A stretch of 64,000 bases of DNA from Chryseobacterium sp. H1D6B. Lineage in GTDB: Bacteria; Bacteroidota; Bacteroidia; Flavobacteriales; Weeksellaceae. Location: the NCBI RefSeq assembly GCF_029892445.1, contig NZ_JARXVJ010000001.1:248001-312000 (forward strand). The letters run 5' to 3'. Numbering within the stretch: the stretch's first letter is position 1; each line of letters opens with the position of its first letter. Below are positions 17,654-25,628 of this stretch, piece by piece. The notes beneath the pieces are model-generated. The model saw nothing but the letters and a program-made list of their open reading frames with translations. It was not told the origin of the DNA and did not search any database. The translations under genes were made by a program, and so were the position numbers.

Positions 17654-18976
17654 TTATTCTTTTGTAAAAGTGGTTGATGTACCTGCCTGTGAGATCACAA
17701 ACATTTTTTTCGCAGGGTCAAAATCAATTACGATTCCTGCCATATCAAATTTAAAACTTGTTTTGGAAACCGGTTCCAGCGGAAAGGCACTCTGTCCGTC
17801 AGCCTGTGCCATTACTGTATTGTCTTTAACAAAAATATTAAATTTTATCGGAATCTCCTTATTAGAATATATTCCTGCCAAAGGCTGAAGATCACTTTCA
17901 GAAAGAGCCAATGTAAAATCCGGAACTGAGAAATCTTGTCCATAAGCAGCACTTAACGCGGCGATAGAAATATTGTTGTTATCATAATTCGTCTGATTAG
18001 TAATCATGGCAAAAGTTTTTTCGCCCTCTGGAAAATAATACAATACAGAATTAAAGCTGTCTATTCCGCCGTTGTGCCCAAAACCCAGCTTTCCATTAAA
18101 AGGAACTTCCGTCAGCCCAAAACCATAATGATCTTTAAACTGGCGCATTTTATTAAAACTTTCTTTAGAAATAAGTTTTCCAGACACCAGGGCATCCATA
18201 AAAATGACAAGTTCAGAAGGGGTAGAAACCAGATTCCCCGCTCCGATAGAAACCGACATATCAGTTTCCGAACTTTTCACATATTTATTATCATTGTAAG
18301 TATAAGAGGAAGCGTTATTTTTTGAAACATCAATTTTTCCGCCGGCTTTAGTATATTTTAGTTGTAAAGGCTTAGTAATATATTCTTCTATCAGCTGTGA
18401 ATATTTCTTTTTATAAACTTTTTCCAAAATAAAGGCTAATAAAGAATAATTAGAATTGCTGTAACTGAATTTAGAATCCGGTTCAAAATCTGAACCGCCT
18501 TTTGCAATAGCTTCTACTAATTTCTGCTCTGAAACCGGCTGTGTATAATAAGTTTGATACAATTCATCGTCTGTGAAATTATGGATTCCGCTTCTGTGGT
18601 TCAGCAGGTATTCAATTTTGATCTTATCAGCATTTTTGATTTGCGGGAAGAATTTGCTTAAACTGGTGTTTAATGCCAGTTTTTTATCTTCCGCCGCTTT
18701 CATAACTAAAACAGCAGTAAAAGTTTTAGAGATAGAACCGATTCTATAAATGGTATTTGCATCTGCTTTCTTCTTATTTTCAACATCAGAAAAGCCGACA
18801 GCATTGGTATAGATGATACTGCCTTTATCAGCGACAGCAAAGCTTCCCATCACTTTATGATTTTCATCCAGAGCTTTGAAATAATGATCTAGTTTCTGTT
18901 TATCGAGATTTTGAGCACTACTCAGACTAAAAATTCCTAAGGAAAAACTAAAAAATATTTTTTTCAACATACTCAT
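17654..18976 (-). CDS. Exported class C beta-lactamase-fold serine hydrolase
   Basis: A 440-residue penicillin-binding/beta-lactamase-fold hydrolase (peptidase S12-like), exported by a signal peptide ending near SSAQ. The catalytic SxxK is in RIGSISKTFTAVL (about residues 75-87), the YxN equivalent in FSYSNSNYSLL (about 165-175), and the third box is HNGG (about 300) in place of KTG. A beta-barrel lipocalin-like C-terminal domain occupies the last 100 residues. Homologues include esterases, D-aminopeptidases and peptidoglycan enzymes, so the substrate cannot be assigned. Two in-frame ATGs (18976 and 18970) both precede the signal peptide. First gene of an operon with the 75-residue protein and the M1 peptidase. 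Confidence 0.88.
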   Translation of the reverse strand: MSMLKKIFFSFSLGIFSLSSAQNLDKQKLDHYFKALDENHKVMGSFAVADKGSIIYTNAVGFSDVENKKKADANTIYRIGSISKTFTAVLVMKAAEDKKLALNTSLSKFFPQIKNADKIKIEYLLNHRSGIHNFTDDELYQTYYTQPVSEQKLVEAIAKGGSDFEPDSKFSYSNSNYSLLAFILEKVYKKKYSQLIEEYITKPLQLKYTKAGGKIDVSKNNASSYTYNDNKYVKSSETDMSVSIGAGNLVSTPSELVIFMDALVSGKLISKESFNKMRQFKDHYGFGLTEVPFNGKLGFGHNGGIDSFNSVLYYFPEGEKTFAMITNQTNYDNNNISIAALSAAYGQDFSVPDFTLALSESDLQPLAGIYSNKEIPIKFNIFVKDNTVMAQADGQSAFPLEPVSKTSFKFDMAGIVIDFDPAKKMFVISQAGTSTTFTKE

Positions 18977-19013
18977 AAAATTTGATTAATAAGTAGCAGA
19001 ATAAGAGGATTCG

Positions 19014-19808
19014 TTACACCGCTACAGGTGCTTTGATCCCTGGATGCGGGTCATAATTTTCCAAGGTGAAATCTTCAAAATTGAAATCAAAAATATTTTT
19101 AATTGCAGGATTTAATTTCATGACTGGAAGAGGTTTCGGATCTCTTGAAAGCTGTCTGTTTACCTGTTCAAAATGGTTGTTATAAATATGAACATCACCA
19201 AAACTATGAACATAATCCCCAACCTCCAGATCACAAACCTGAGCAACCATCATCAGCAGCAATGCGTAACTCGCAATATTAAACGGTACTCCAAGAAAAA
19301 TATCCGCACTTCTCTGATACAGCTGCAGCGACAGTTTCCCATCTGCTACATAAAACTGAAACAGTGCGTGGCAGGGTGCTAAAGCCATATTCGGGATTTC
19401 TGCAACATTCCATGCAGAGACAATTAATCTTCTTGAATCCGGATTTTTTTTGATTTGATCGATCAGCTCTGTAATCTGATCCACCACTTTATGATCCGCC
19501 CCTTTCCAGCTTCTCCACTGAGCTCCGTAAACAGGACCTAAATCTCCGTTTTCATCTGCCCATTCATCCCAAATCTTCACCCCGTTATCATTAAGATATT
19601 TTATATTGGTGTCTCCTTTTAAGAACCAAAGCAGTTCATAAATAATAGATTTCAAATGCACTTTTTTGGTAGTAACCAAAGGAAAACCTTTCGACAGATC
19701 ATATCTTAACTGATATCCGAAAACACTTCTTGTTCCTGTTCCTGTTCTATCAGTTTTATCTGTTCCGTTATCTAAAATATGTTGTAAAAGGTCTAAGTAA
19801 TTTTGCAT
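19014..19808 (-). CDS. thyA: Thymidylate synthase
   Basis: Makes dTMP from dUMP using 5,10-methylene-tetrahydrofolate. Translation from the ATG at 19808 gives 264 residues, the same length as the Escherichia coli enzyme. The catalytic cysteine falls at the same number (Cys146 in [10 protein letters not shown]). A TTG eight codons upstream would add a non-homologous extension and is rejected. Other conserved segments are [11 protein letters not shown] (dUMP phosphate loop), RRLIVSAWN and [20 protein letters not shown] (first part [13 protein letters not shown]). Monocistronic. Confidence 0.97.
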   Translation of the reverse strand: MQNYLDLLQHILDNGTDKTDRTGTGTRSVFGYQLRYDLSKGFPLVTTKKVHLKSIIYELLWFLKGDTNIKYLNDNGVKIWDEWADENGDLGPVYGAQWRSWKGADHKVVDQITELIDQIKKNPDSRRLIVSAWNVAEIPNMALAPCHALFQFYVADGKLSLQLYQRSADIFLGVPFNIASYALLLMMVAQVCDLEVGDYVHSFGDVHIYNNHFEQVNRQLSRDPKPLPVMKLNPAIKNIFDFNFEDFTLENYDPHPGIKAPVAV

Positions 19809-20000
19809 TTCAAAGCTGTTTTGATGGTTCAAATTTAGTGAAAATTCATCATCCAGATCGTAAAAAAAGCATCCATTTTCATGAATGCTTTAGTATAGAG
19901 AATTAGCTTTTTGATTAGATGTATGTTCTTTTGTCTTGAAATCGAAGATTCGATGTAGACCAAAATTTTAACAGGACAATCAATTTTTTCTCTTTAAGTT

Positions 20001-20750
20001 TTATACAGCTGTATAGCCCCCGTCTACAAGATAGTAAGCACCTGTCATAAAAGAAGATTTATCTGAACTTAGGAATAATACTAATTCTGCAACTTCCTGA
20101 GCGGTACCTAAACGTCCGATCGGATGTTTTCCAATGAGAGCTTCTTTCGCGTCACCGCTCATTTCTTCAAGAAGCGGAGTTTCAATATAACCGGGACCGA
20201 CTGCATTGCACCGGATATTCTTTTGTCCGTATTCGGCTCCGATATTTTTTGTAAGACCTACAACTGCGTGTTTTGCTGTGGTATAAGCTGATGAAAGCGG
20301 TGCGGCTACTGAACCATGGATTGAAGAGATGTTTACAATAACACCGCCTCCGTTTTTTTCCATTTGATTAATCTCATATTTACAGCCGTAAAATACCCCG
20401 TCCAAGTTTACACTTAATACTTTTCTCCAGCTGTCGAGACTGTAATCGCCTGTTAAAGCTGCTTCCCCTCCAATTCCAGCATTGTTACATGCAATATCTA
20501 ATCTGCCGTATATTTCCACCGTTGTCTTTACTAACGCTTCTACCTGTTTAGGATCAGAGGTATCTGCTTTTACGAAAGAAGCATCTCCGCCTGACGATTT
20601 GATCTGTTCTACAGCCTGTCTTCCGTGTTCTTCATTAATATCAGATACAATTACTTTTGCTCCTTCCTTCGCATACGTATGAGCAATTGCCAATCCTATT
20701 CCTGAACCAGCTCCTGTTACTAGAGCAACTTTGTTTTCTAAAATTCCCAT
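20001..20750 (-). CDS. Short-chain dehydrogenase/reductase (SDR family)
   Basis: A 249-residue classical SDR oxidoreductase using NAD(P)H. The cofactor motif TGAGSGIG is at residues 12-19. The stabilising NNAG sits near 90, the catalytic serine in NISSIHGS (about 142), and the YxxxK pair in SAYTTAKHA (about 155). An Asp at the end of the second strand (VIVSDINEEH) favours NAD over NADP. The sequence resembles glucose 1-dehydrogenase-like or 3-oxoacyl-ACP-reductase-like SDRs, but the substrate is not predictable. It has no operon partners. The 233-base region upstream is AT-rich and shows nothing clear. Confidence 0.9.
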   Translation of the reverse strand: MGILENKVALVTGAGSGIGLAIAHTYAKEGAKVIVSDINEEHGRQAVEQIKSSGGDASFVKADTSDPKQVEALVKTTVEIYGRLDIACNNAGIGGEAALTGDYSLDSWRKVLSVNLDGVFYGCKYEINQMEKNGGGVIVNISSIHGSVAAPLSSAYTTAKHAVVGLTKNIGAEYGQKNIRCNAVGPGYIETPLLEEMSGDAKEALIGKHPIGRLGTAQEVAELVLFLSSDKSSFMTGAYYLVDGGYTAV

Positions 20751-20983
20751 ATTGATAAAATTTTATATGATTTAATTAAATAACTACATCTAATTTACGA
20801 AGATTATTATGCAGCATATTCAATTTTAACAATAAAATTTTCTTAATTTTACACGGATAATACTAAATTGTTATAATTTAATATTTTAAAAACAGAATAT
20901 ATTCAAATAGTACAAAAACGCAACATTACATTCTACAGATATTTAGTGATCTTTTAATTATAATAAAATAACTAAGAAAATCC

Positions 20984-21424
20984 TTACCAAACCTGTTTAA
21001 TCGTCTGAGGATTATTATTGACTTCAAATACATCATCTTTTTCTCTGCCTAACATTGCTTTGGCCAATGGTGACTCTGCTGAAACAGTCATGATCTTGTT
21101 ATTTTCAACTAAGATTTCACCTACTGAAGCGGCAATATAGAACAGACCTTTATCCGTTTTCACTAATGCTCCGTTTTGTACTTTAGAAGAAGTGTCTGAA
21201 GTTATTTTCTGAATAACAGCCTGCTGGTTTAAAGCTTCATTAAGCTGTCTCTGCAGGTTATTAATTTCCTGCTGTACCATTTCACGGCTTGTCTCATATT
21301 TGTCGCCCATTGAGCTTTTAGTTTCATTATTTGAAGCTCTGGTTTCTGCAATCAGTTTTTCAAATTTTTGAATTTTATCTAAAAGTTTTGTTTTGATAAG
21401 GTTTAATAATATTTGTTTATCCAT
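20984..21424 (-). CDS. GreA/GreB-like transcription elongation factor family protein
   Basis: A 146-residue protein with the GreA layout: an N-terminal coiled-coil hairpin (about residues 1-80, with MGDKYETSREMVQQEINNLQ; core GDKYETSREMV) followed by an FKBP-like C-terminal domain. The latter ends SPLAKAMLGREKDDVFEV, closely matching the GreA signature 'SP(I/L)A(K/R)A(L/M)xGxxxGDxxEV'. Gre factors rescue backtracked RNA polymerase by stimulating transcript cleavage. Flavobacterial homologues are sometimes labelled 3-oxoacyl-ACP synthase, which nothing in this sequence supports. Whether the coiled-coil tip keeps the acidic pair needed for cleavage is uncertain; it has E-T-R-A-S-N-N-E-T-K-S-S there. 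Confidence 0.8.
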   Translation of the reverse strand: MDKQILLNLIKTKLLDKIQKFEKLIAETRASNNETKSSMGDKYETSREMVQQEINNLQRQLNEALNQQAVIQKITSDTSSKVQNGALVKTDKGLFYIAASVGEILVENNKIMTVSAESPLAKAMLGREKDDVFEVNNNPQTIKQVW

Positions 21425-21427
21425 GTT

Positions 21428-21490
21428 AGCTTTTGGCTGAAGCCTGTTTTATTTCAAACTAAAAGCGGACTAAAGTCCGCCTCTATTGAT
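21428..21490. repeat. REP-like palindromic element (solo copy)
   Basis: A two-part palindromic element just upstream of the GreA-like gene. TTTTGGCTGAAGCC (21431-21444) contains the hairpin GGCT-GA-AGCC. It is followed after about 20 bases by GCGGACT-AA-AGTCCGC (21465-21480) and then CTCTATTGAT. The same two-part layout, including the CTATTGAT tail, occurs beside the RAYT transposase at 47.6-48.0 kb. This suggests a dispersed non-autonomous REP family. Confidence 0.7.
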
Positions 21491-21516
21491 AGTTGTACTT
21501 ATTTTTATCTCCTTGA

Positions 21517-22863
21517 TTATTTTTCAAATACTGCGTAATCTGAAACATTGAAATTGAAATCTTTTCCTGTATTAAAGTCTCTTTTAGTAGTGTCAAATAC
21601 ATTTTTGAATACTCCAGATAAATGTTCATCCTGAATACTGAAATCCACAGGTTCTTTTGACAAATTCAAAATAACAAGAACTTCATCGCTTCCGTTTTTT
21701 CTTATATATGCCAATATTTTATCATCTGCTGTTGTATTCAGAAGATAAGTAGTAACATTGGAATCTCCTCCTCTTAATGCGGGATTTGATGATTTTAAAT
21801 TTAATAAAGTTCTATAAAAATCAGCTTCTTTGCAATGGGGAGTCCATTCAATCGCGTCCTTTTCAAAAAACTCCAGTCTTTTCATATTGGGAAGCTCTTG
21901 TCCGGAATATAATAAAGGAACACCATTCCAAGTGGCAGAGAATACTGCCATAGGCTTGGTGGTTACTCCATATTTTTCATATTCTGTTCCGTTCCAGGAA
22001 TTTTCATCATGATTTGAAGTGAACCATGCTCTCATGGAAGAGTCTCCGATAGCAGAATATTTTTTTAATAAATCTTTAAGGTCTTGTAAAGGCAGGTTTT
22101 TCTTGTAATAGTCTTCTGATGTGTGCATCCACTTCCACGAATAGCTTGTATCGAACACTTTTCCATATTCCGGATTTTCAAGTTCATCAAATTCACCTAG
22201 CCAGAAAAGAGGTTTTAAGGTTTCTACTTCCGGACGGGCCTGCTGCCAGAAATCTACTTCTACCCAAGAGGCCAGATCACATCTGAAACCGTCAATATTG
22301 GTTTCTTTGACCCAGAATTTCATCGCATCGATCATTGCCTTCCTCATGTCCTGATTTTTATAATCCAGCTCAATGATATCATCCATTCCAGAAGCTTTAT
22401 GAAATTGTCCGTCGGGATCTTTTAAATAAAATTCAGGATGTGTTTTTGTCCATACATGATCCCATCCTGTGTGGTTGGCTACCCAATCGATAATCACTTT
22501 GAAACCAAGCCTGTGGGCCTCGTTTACCATATGTTTAAAATCATTTAGTGTTCCAAACTCAGGATTGATTGAAGTATAATCTGACGCTGCATAAGGGCTT
22601 CCCAAGCTTCCCTTTTTGTTCTGCTGGGCAATGGGGGTTATCGGCATGAACCAAAGTGTTTTCACTCCCATTGTTTTCAGGCGGGGCATTTCTTTTTCAA
22701 ATGCTTTAAAGGTTCCTTCCTGAGTATATTGTCTTATATTGACTTCATAAATATTAGTAGTATGTTTCCATTCTCTTGGCTGATCCATCATCTTATTTGT
22801 ATTTTTAGTAGCACAGGAAACAATTCCCAGACCAATTACCGTGAATAAAAGTAATTTTTTCAT
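21517..22863 (-). CDS. GH13 alpha-amylase-family lipoprotein
   Basis: A 448-residue glycoside hydrolase family 13 enzyme acting on alpha-glucans (starch, glycogen or maltodextrin). A lipoprotein signal ends at GIVSC (Cys17), so it is membrane anchored in the periplasm or on the surface. The (beta/alpha)8 barrel shows the family motifs: VIIDWVANHTGWDH (region I), GFRCDLASWV with the nucleophile Asp (region II), FWLGEFDE with the acid/base Glu (region III) and FTSNHDENSW with the transition-state Asp (region IV). All three catalytic carboxylates are intact. It is not beside the SusCD pair at 8-13 kb, so a shared polysaccharide locus is not supported. Confidence 0.93.
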   Translation of the reverse strand: MKKLLLFTVIGLGIVSCATKNTNKMMDQPREWKHTTNIYEVNIRQYTQEGTFKAFEKEMPRLKTMGVKTLWFMPITPIAQQNKKGSLGSPYAASDYTSINPEFGTLNDFKHMVNEAHRLGFKVIIDWVANHTGWDHVWTKTHPEFYLKDPDGQFHKASGMDDIIELDYKNQDMRKAMIDAMKFWVKETNIDGFRCDLASWVEVDFWQQARPEVETLKPLFWLGEFDELENPEYGKVFDTSYSWKWMHTSEDYYKKNLPLQDLKDLLKKYSAIGDSSMRAWFTSNHDENSWNGTEYEKYGVTTKPMAVFSATWNGVPLLYSGQELPNMKRLEFFEKDAIEWTPHCKEADFYRTLLNLKSSNPALRGGDSNVTTYLLNTTADDKILAYIRKNGSDEVLVILNLSKEPVDFSIQDEHLSGVFKNVFDTTKRDFNTGKDFNFNVSDYAVFEK

Positions 22864-22912
22864 TCATCAACTTTTAACAAAAATAGGAATTGTATTTTAA
22901 ACTTTTCTCCAT

Positions 22913-22939
22913 AAAAAAACCCTGAATTTTTATTCAGGG
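22913..22939 (-). terminator. Rho-independent terminator
   Basis: CCCTGAAT (22920-22927) and ATTCAGGG (22932-22939) form an 8-bp stem with a TTTT loop. On the minus strand it is followed by seven U residues. It closes the gene ending at 22954. Confidence 0.85.
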
Positions 22940-22953
22940 CTGTTTTTTATATT

Positions 22954-23544
22954 TTATGCTTCCTCGCTGTCATCTTCTTCTTCGAAGAAATCATCGTTGT
23001 AGTCATCTTCTTCTTCGTCATCAAAATTATCATCTTCGTCTGCAAAGTTACCGCCTCCGCCAAGATCATCATCAAATCCAAAATCATCATCTATTAAAGG
23101 CATTACCGATTTTTTATTTTTGGATCCTCCTGAGCTTTTACTAGGAGCTTTTAAAGGAACATTCCCAAATCTGTAAACTGTAATAGGATAATTAACTCCT
23201 TTTTTTTCATCGATTATCTCAACAAGCTCACAGAAGAATTCCCAAAGATCAAGAAATCCATACTGAAACTGTGCTTTGTCTCCCTGTCCTGCAAATGCTT
23301 CATCAATATAAACATCCGACATAATTTCACCATCACCATCATCACTCATGTCTTCCAATGGAACGCTCTTTACAATTGTACCATCATCTTCCAGTAAATT
23401 AAAAGTTGAAAGCTCATCTCCTTGAAGACTGAACGCGCTTTTAATTCCTAAGTGTAAGTTCCATAATGTCTGTTTTCCCTTAATTTCTATATCACGGAAA
23501 ATATCTTCTTTCGCATCTAATATTACGCGGATTTTGTAAACCAT
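22954..23544 (-). CDS. pRiA4b ORF-3-like (IS1096 TnpR-passenger family) protein with acidic tail
   Basis: A 196-residue cytoplasmic protein. Residues 1-130 match the 'plasmid pRiA4b ORF-3-like' fold (VYKIRVILDAKEDIFRDIEI, TLWNLHLGIKSAF, FQYGFLDLWEFFCELVEI). This family was first noted as a passenger in IS1096 but is now common in chromosomes. The final 50 residues are an extreme acidic tail of Asp/Glu interrupted by Phe (DDNFDDEEEDDYNDDFFEEE). No insertion sequence is nearby, so the family name does not imply mobility. The function is unknown. The acidic tail suggests binding to a basic partner. It is monocistronic and terminated at 22913-22939. Confidence 0.8.
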   Translation of the reverse strand: MVYKIRVILDAKEDIFRDIEIKGKQTLWNLHLGIKSAFSLQGDELSTFNLLEDDGTIVKSVPLEDMSDDGDGEIMSDVYIDEAFAGQGDKAQFQYGFLDLWEFFCELVEIIDEKKGVNYPITVYRFGNVPLKAPSKSSGGSKNKKSVMPLIDDDFGFDDDLGGGGNFADEDDNFDDEEEDDYNDDFFEEEDDSEEA

Positions 23545-23677
23545 ATCAGTTTTTAAAATATTTTTTTGCCTTTTTTATTATGATAAATTTCTGTTGCAAA
23601 TATATAATAAATGAGAGGTGACAAAAAAATATTTAAAGATTTTTTAAAATATTTTTTTTTCTTAAATTTTGCCGGAA

Positions 23678-24709
23678 TTATTTACTTTTCTCAAGCATAA
23701 AGCTAAATTTCGTTCCTTCCAGATACACACTTTCTACTGTAATGTTTTCGTTATGAGCTTCTAATATGTGCTTTACGATGGCTAATCCTAAGCCTGATCC
23801 TCCTTCTCTTCTGCTTCTGCTGGTTTCTACCCTGTAAAATCTTTCGAAAATTCTTGGGAGGAGTTCAGATTTTATTCCCATGCCGTTGTCTATGACCTCA
23901 ATCAGCACTTTGTTTTTCAGGACACTGGTTTTCACCACTACTTTTGCTTCCTGGCGGTTGGCATAATGAATAGCATTGGAAATAAGGTTGATAAAGACCT
24001 GTGATACTTTCTGTTTATCTGCTTCCACAAAAATTTGAGAATGTAATGTCTGCAGCTGTAAGCTGGTATTATGCTTCTCGGCTTCAAGATCAAGGAGATC
24101 AAAAATTTCTTTTACAAGAAAATTGACATCAAATTTTGAAACCGTAAGATTGATCTCTCCGGCTTCAAGTCTGTTGATCATATCCAGATCGGTAACAATT
24201 GCAATAAGTCTCTCTACAGAAATATCTATTCTTTCTAAATACTTATCACGGATACTCAAATTCTCGACTCCGCCTTCTCTTAATGTCTCGACATATCCTT
24301 GGATGGAAAACAACGGTGTTTTAAGCTCATGGGAAACGTTTCCGATATATTCTTTCCGATAGCTTTCCATCTCTTTCATCATATCGATTTGAGAAACTTT
24401 CTGCTGGTTCAGGTCGGAAAACCTCTCTCCCAATTCTTTAATGGTAATATTTTCGTCATTATCATTAACAATTTCCTGGGGTAAAATCTCAGAAAGCCCG
24501 CGAACCTGCTTCTTACCATAATAGTTGAAAAGCAGCTCCAGCACGACATAATTAATGATAAATATAAGAACAAGACATATGAACAGTCCTATTTTAAAGA
24601 AAGGAGTCTGATAATATAAATCCTTCAGTGAATCAAAAATGATCACTAATAGAAACATCACCAATGTCAGCAGACACGAGGCGACAAGAGTAAGCCTGTA
24701 AAATTTCAA
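23678..24709 (-). CDS. Sensor histidine kinase, PhoR-like
   Basis: A 343-residue inner-membrane kinase. Two membrane helices lie near residues 8-26 and 38-62 with almost no periplasmic loop. The dimerisation/phosphoacceptor H-box is SHELKTPLFSIQGY (about 128-141). The ATPase domain shows the N box QVFINLISNAIHYA, the G1 box IEVIDNGMGI and the G2 box GGSGLGLAIV. With the response regulator 47 bases upstream on the same strand it forms a two-component system of the PhoR/PhoB type. The short sensor region implies sensing within the membrane or through a partner protein. The signal is unproven; phosphate limitation is a reasonable guess from the family. Confidence 0.93.
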   Translation of the reverse strand: MKFYRLTLVASCLLTLVMFLLVIIFDSLKDLYYQTPFFKIGLFICLVLIFIINYVVLELLFNYYGKKQVRGLSEILPQEIVNDNDENITIKELGERFSDLNQQKVSQIDMMKEMESYRKEYIGNVSHELKTPLFSIQGYVETLREGGVENLSIRDKYLERIDISVERLIAIVTDLDMINRLEAGEINLTVSKFDVNFLVKEIFDLLDLEAEKHNTSLQLQTLHSQIFVEADKQKVSQVFINLISNAIHYANRQEAKVVVKTSVLKNKVLIEVIDNGMGIKSELLPRIFERFYRVETSRSRREGGSGLGLAIVKHILEAHNENITVESVYLEGTKFSFMLEKSK

Positions 24710-24756
24710 TTTTACAATTTTTTAATGGTTAAAATGTAAAGTTAGGATATTTTGAT

Positions 24757-25434
24757 TTAAACTATAAGCTTATACCCGATTCCTTTTAAGGTCTGAATGG
24801 TATTAATCCCTAGCTTTTCTCTTAATCTCCTGATATGAACATCTATTGTTCTTTCCCCTACAATAACATCGTTCCCCCATACTTTTTCCAGAATCTCTTC
24901 TCTTTTGAAAACTTTCTCTGTGTTTGAAGCTAAAAGATAAAGTAAATCAAATTCTTTTTTGGGAAGTAAAAACTGCTGCCCGCTTTTAGAAACTCTGAAA
25001 TTATCTTTATCAATGATTAAATCTCCAATTTCGATCAATTTTGCATTATCAGAAACCTGAGATGTTAATTGAAGCAGCGCATTTACTTTAGAAATAAGAA
25101 TTTTTGGCTTGATGAGCTTTACGATATAATCATTAGCTCCGGCCTGAAACCCTGCTAATTGAGAAAACTCTTCACTTCTTGCGGAAAGGAAAACAATAAG
25201 TGTTTTTTGAAGTTCTTTCACTTTACGAAGTTCCTGGCAAGTTTCAATCCCGTCTTTTTCAGGCATCATTACATCTAGTAATATAAGATCCGGAATGATT
25301 TCTTTAGCTTTTGCTATTCCTTCATTACCATTTGTAGCGGTAGTGATGTCATAACCTTCCTTTTCTAAATTGTAAGACAGAATCTCTAAAATATCCAGTT
25401 CATCGTCTATTAAGAGTATTTTCTTTTGGTTCAT
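24757..25434 (-). CDS. OmpR/PhoB-family response regulator with K-L in place of K-P
   Basis: A 225-residue DNA-binding regulator phosphorylated by the neighbouring kinase. The receiver domain has the acidic pocket LLIDDE (Asp10/11) and phosphoacceptor Asp54 in ILLDVMMPEKDG. The winged-helix domain occupies about 130-225, with GERTIDVHIRRLREKLG and a final GIGYKLIV. An oddity: the conserved lysine is followed by Leu (YIVKLIKPK, Lys106-Leu107, codon CTC), where receiver domains normally have a K-P cis-peptide. A single C-to-T change would explain it. The next gene, a TonB receptor, is divergent and carries phased TTAA repeats in the shared intergenic region. Confidence 0.93.
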   Translation of the reverse strand: MNQKKILLIDDELDILEILSYNLEKEGYDITTATNGNEGIAKAKEIIPDLILLDVMMPEKDGIETCQELRKVKELQKTLIVFLSARSEEFSQLAGFQAGANDYIVKLIKPKILISKVNALLQLTSQVSDNAKLIEIGDLIIDKDNFRVSKSGQQFLLPKKEFDLLYLLASNTEKVFKREEILEKVWGNDVIVGERTIDVHIRRLREKLGINTIQTLKGIGYKLIV

Positions 25435-25456
25435 TTTTATTTTTTACTGAGTCAAA

Positions 25457-25555
25457 GTTAACAATTTTTAACTGACAGATTAATAAATTGGTTATCGTTC
25501 ATATAAAGTTAACAATAACTACGTTTTGTTAATGTTTAGTTAAGGAAAAATTAAA
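25457..25555. promoter_or_regulatory. Phased TTAA repeats, candidate response-regulator binding region
   Basis: TTAA-centred words recur at 25458, 25468, 25480, 25509, 25529, 25540 and 25551. The last three are exactly 11 bases apart: GTTAATG-TTTA-GTTAAGG-AAAA-ATTAAAT, that is, 7-base half-sites with 4-base spacers. That is the spacing of PhoB/OmpR-family direct repeats. They lie between the response-regulator gene and the divergent TonB receptor gene. The AT-rich background makes TTAA common, so only the phasing is notable. Confidence 0.45.
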
Positions 25556-25628
25556 TTTCCCTAAACCATTTACACCACTAATGTTTTATTTCTTTGCATC
25601 GAAAGAATCTTCTAAAGTAAAGTAAATA

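Noticed and set aside
19860-19895. Inverted repeat AAAGCAT/ATGCTTT as a terminator for the SDR gene
   Set aside because: The stem is only seven base pairs with a long loop and lies more than 100 bases past the SDR stop; support is too weak.
22954-23544. An insertion sequence implied by the family name 'IS1096 passenger'
   Set aside because: No transposase or inverted repeats lie nearby; the family is common in chromosomes.
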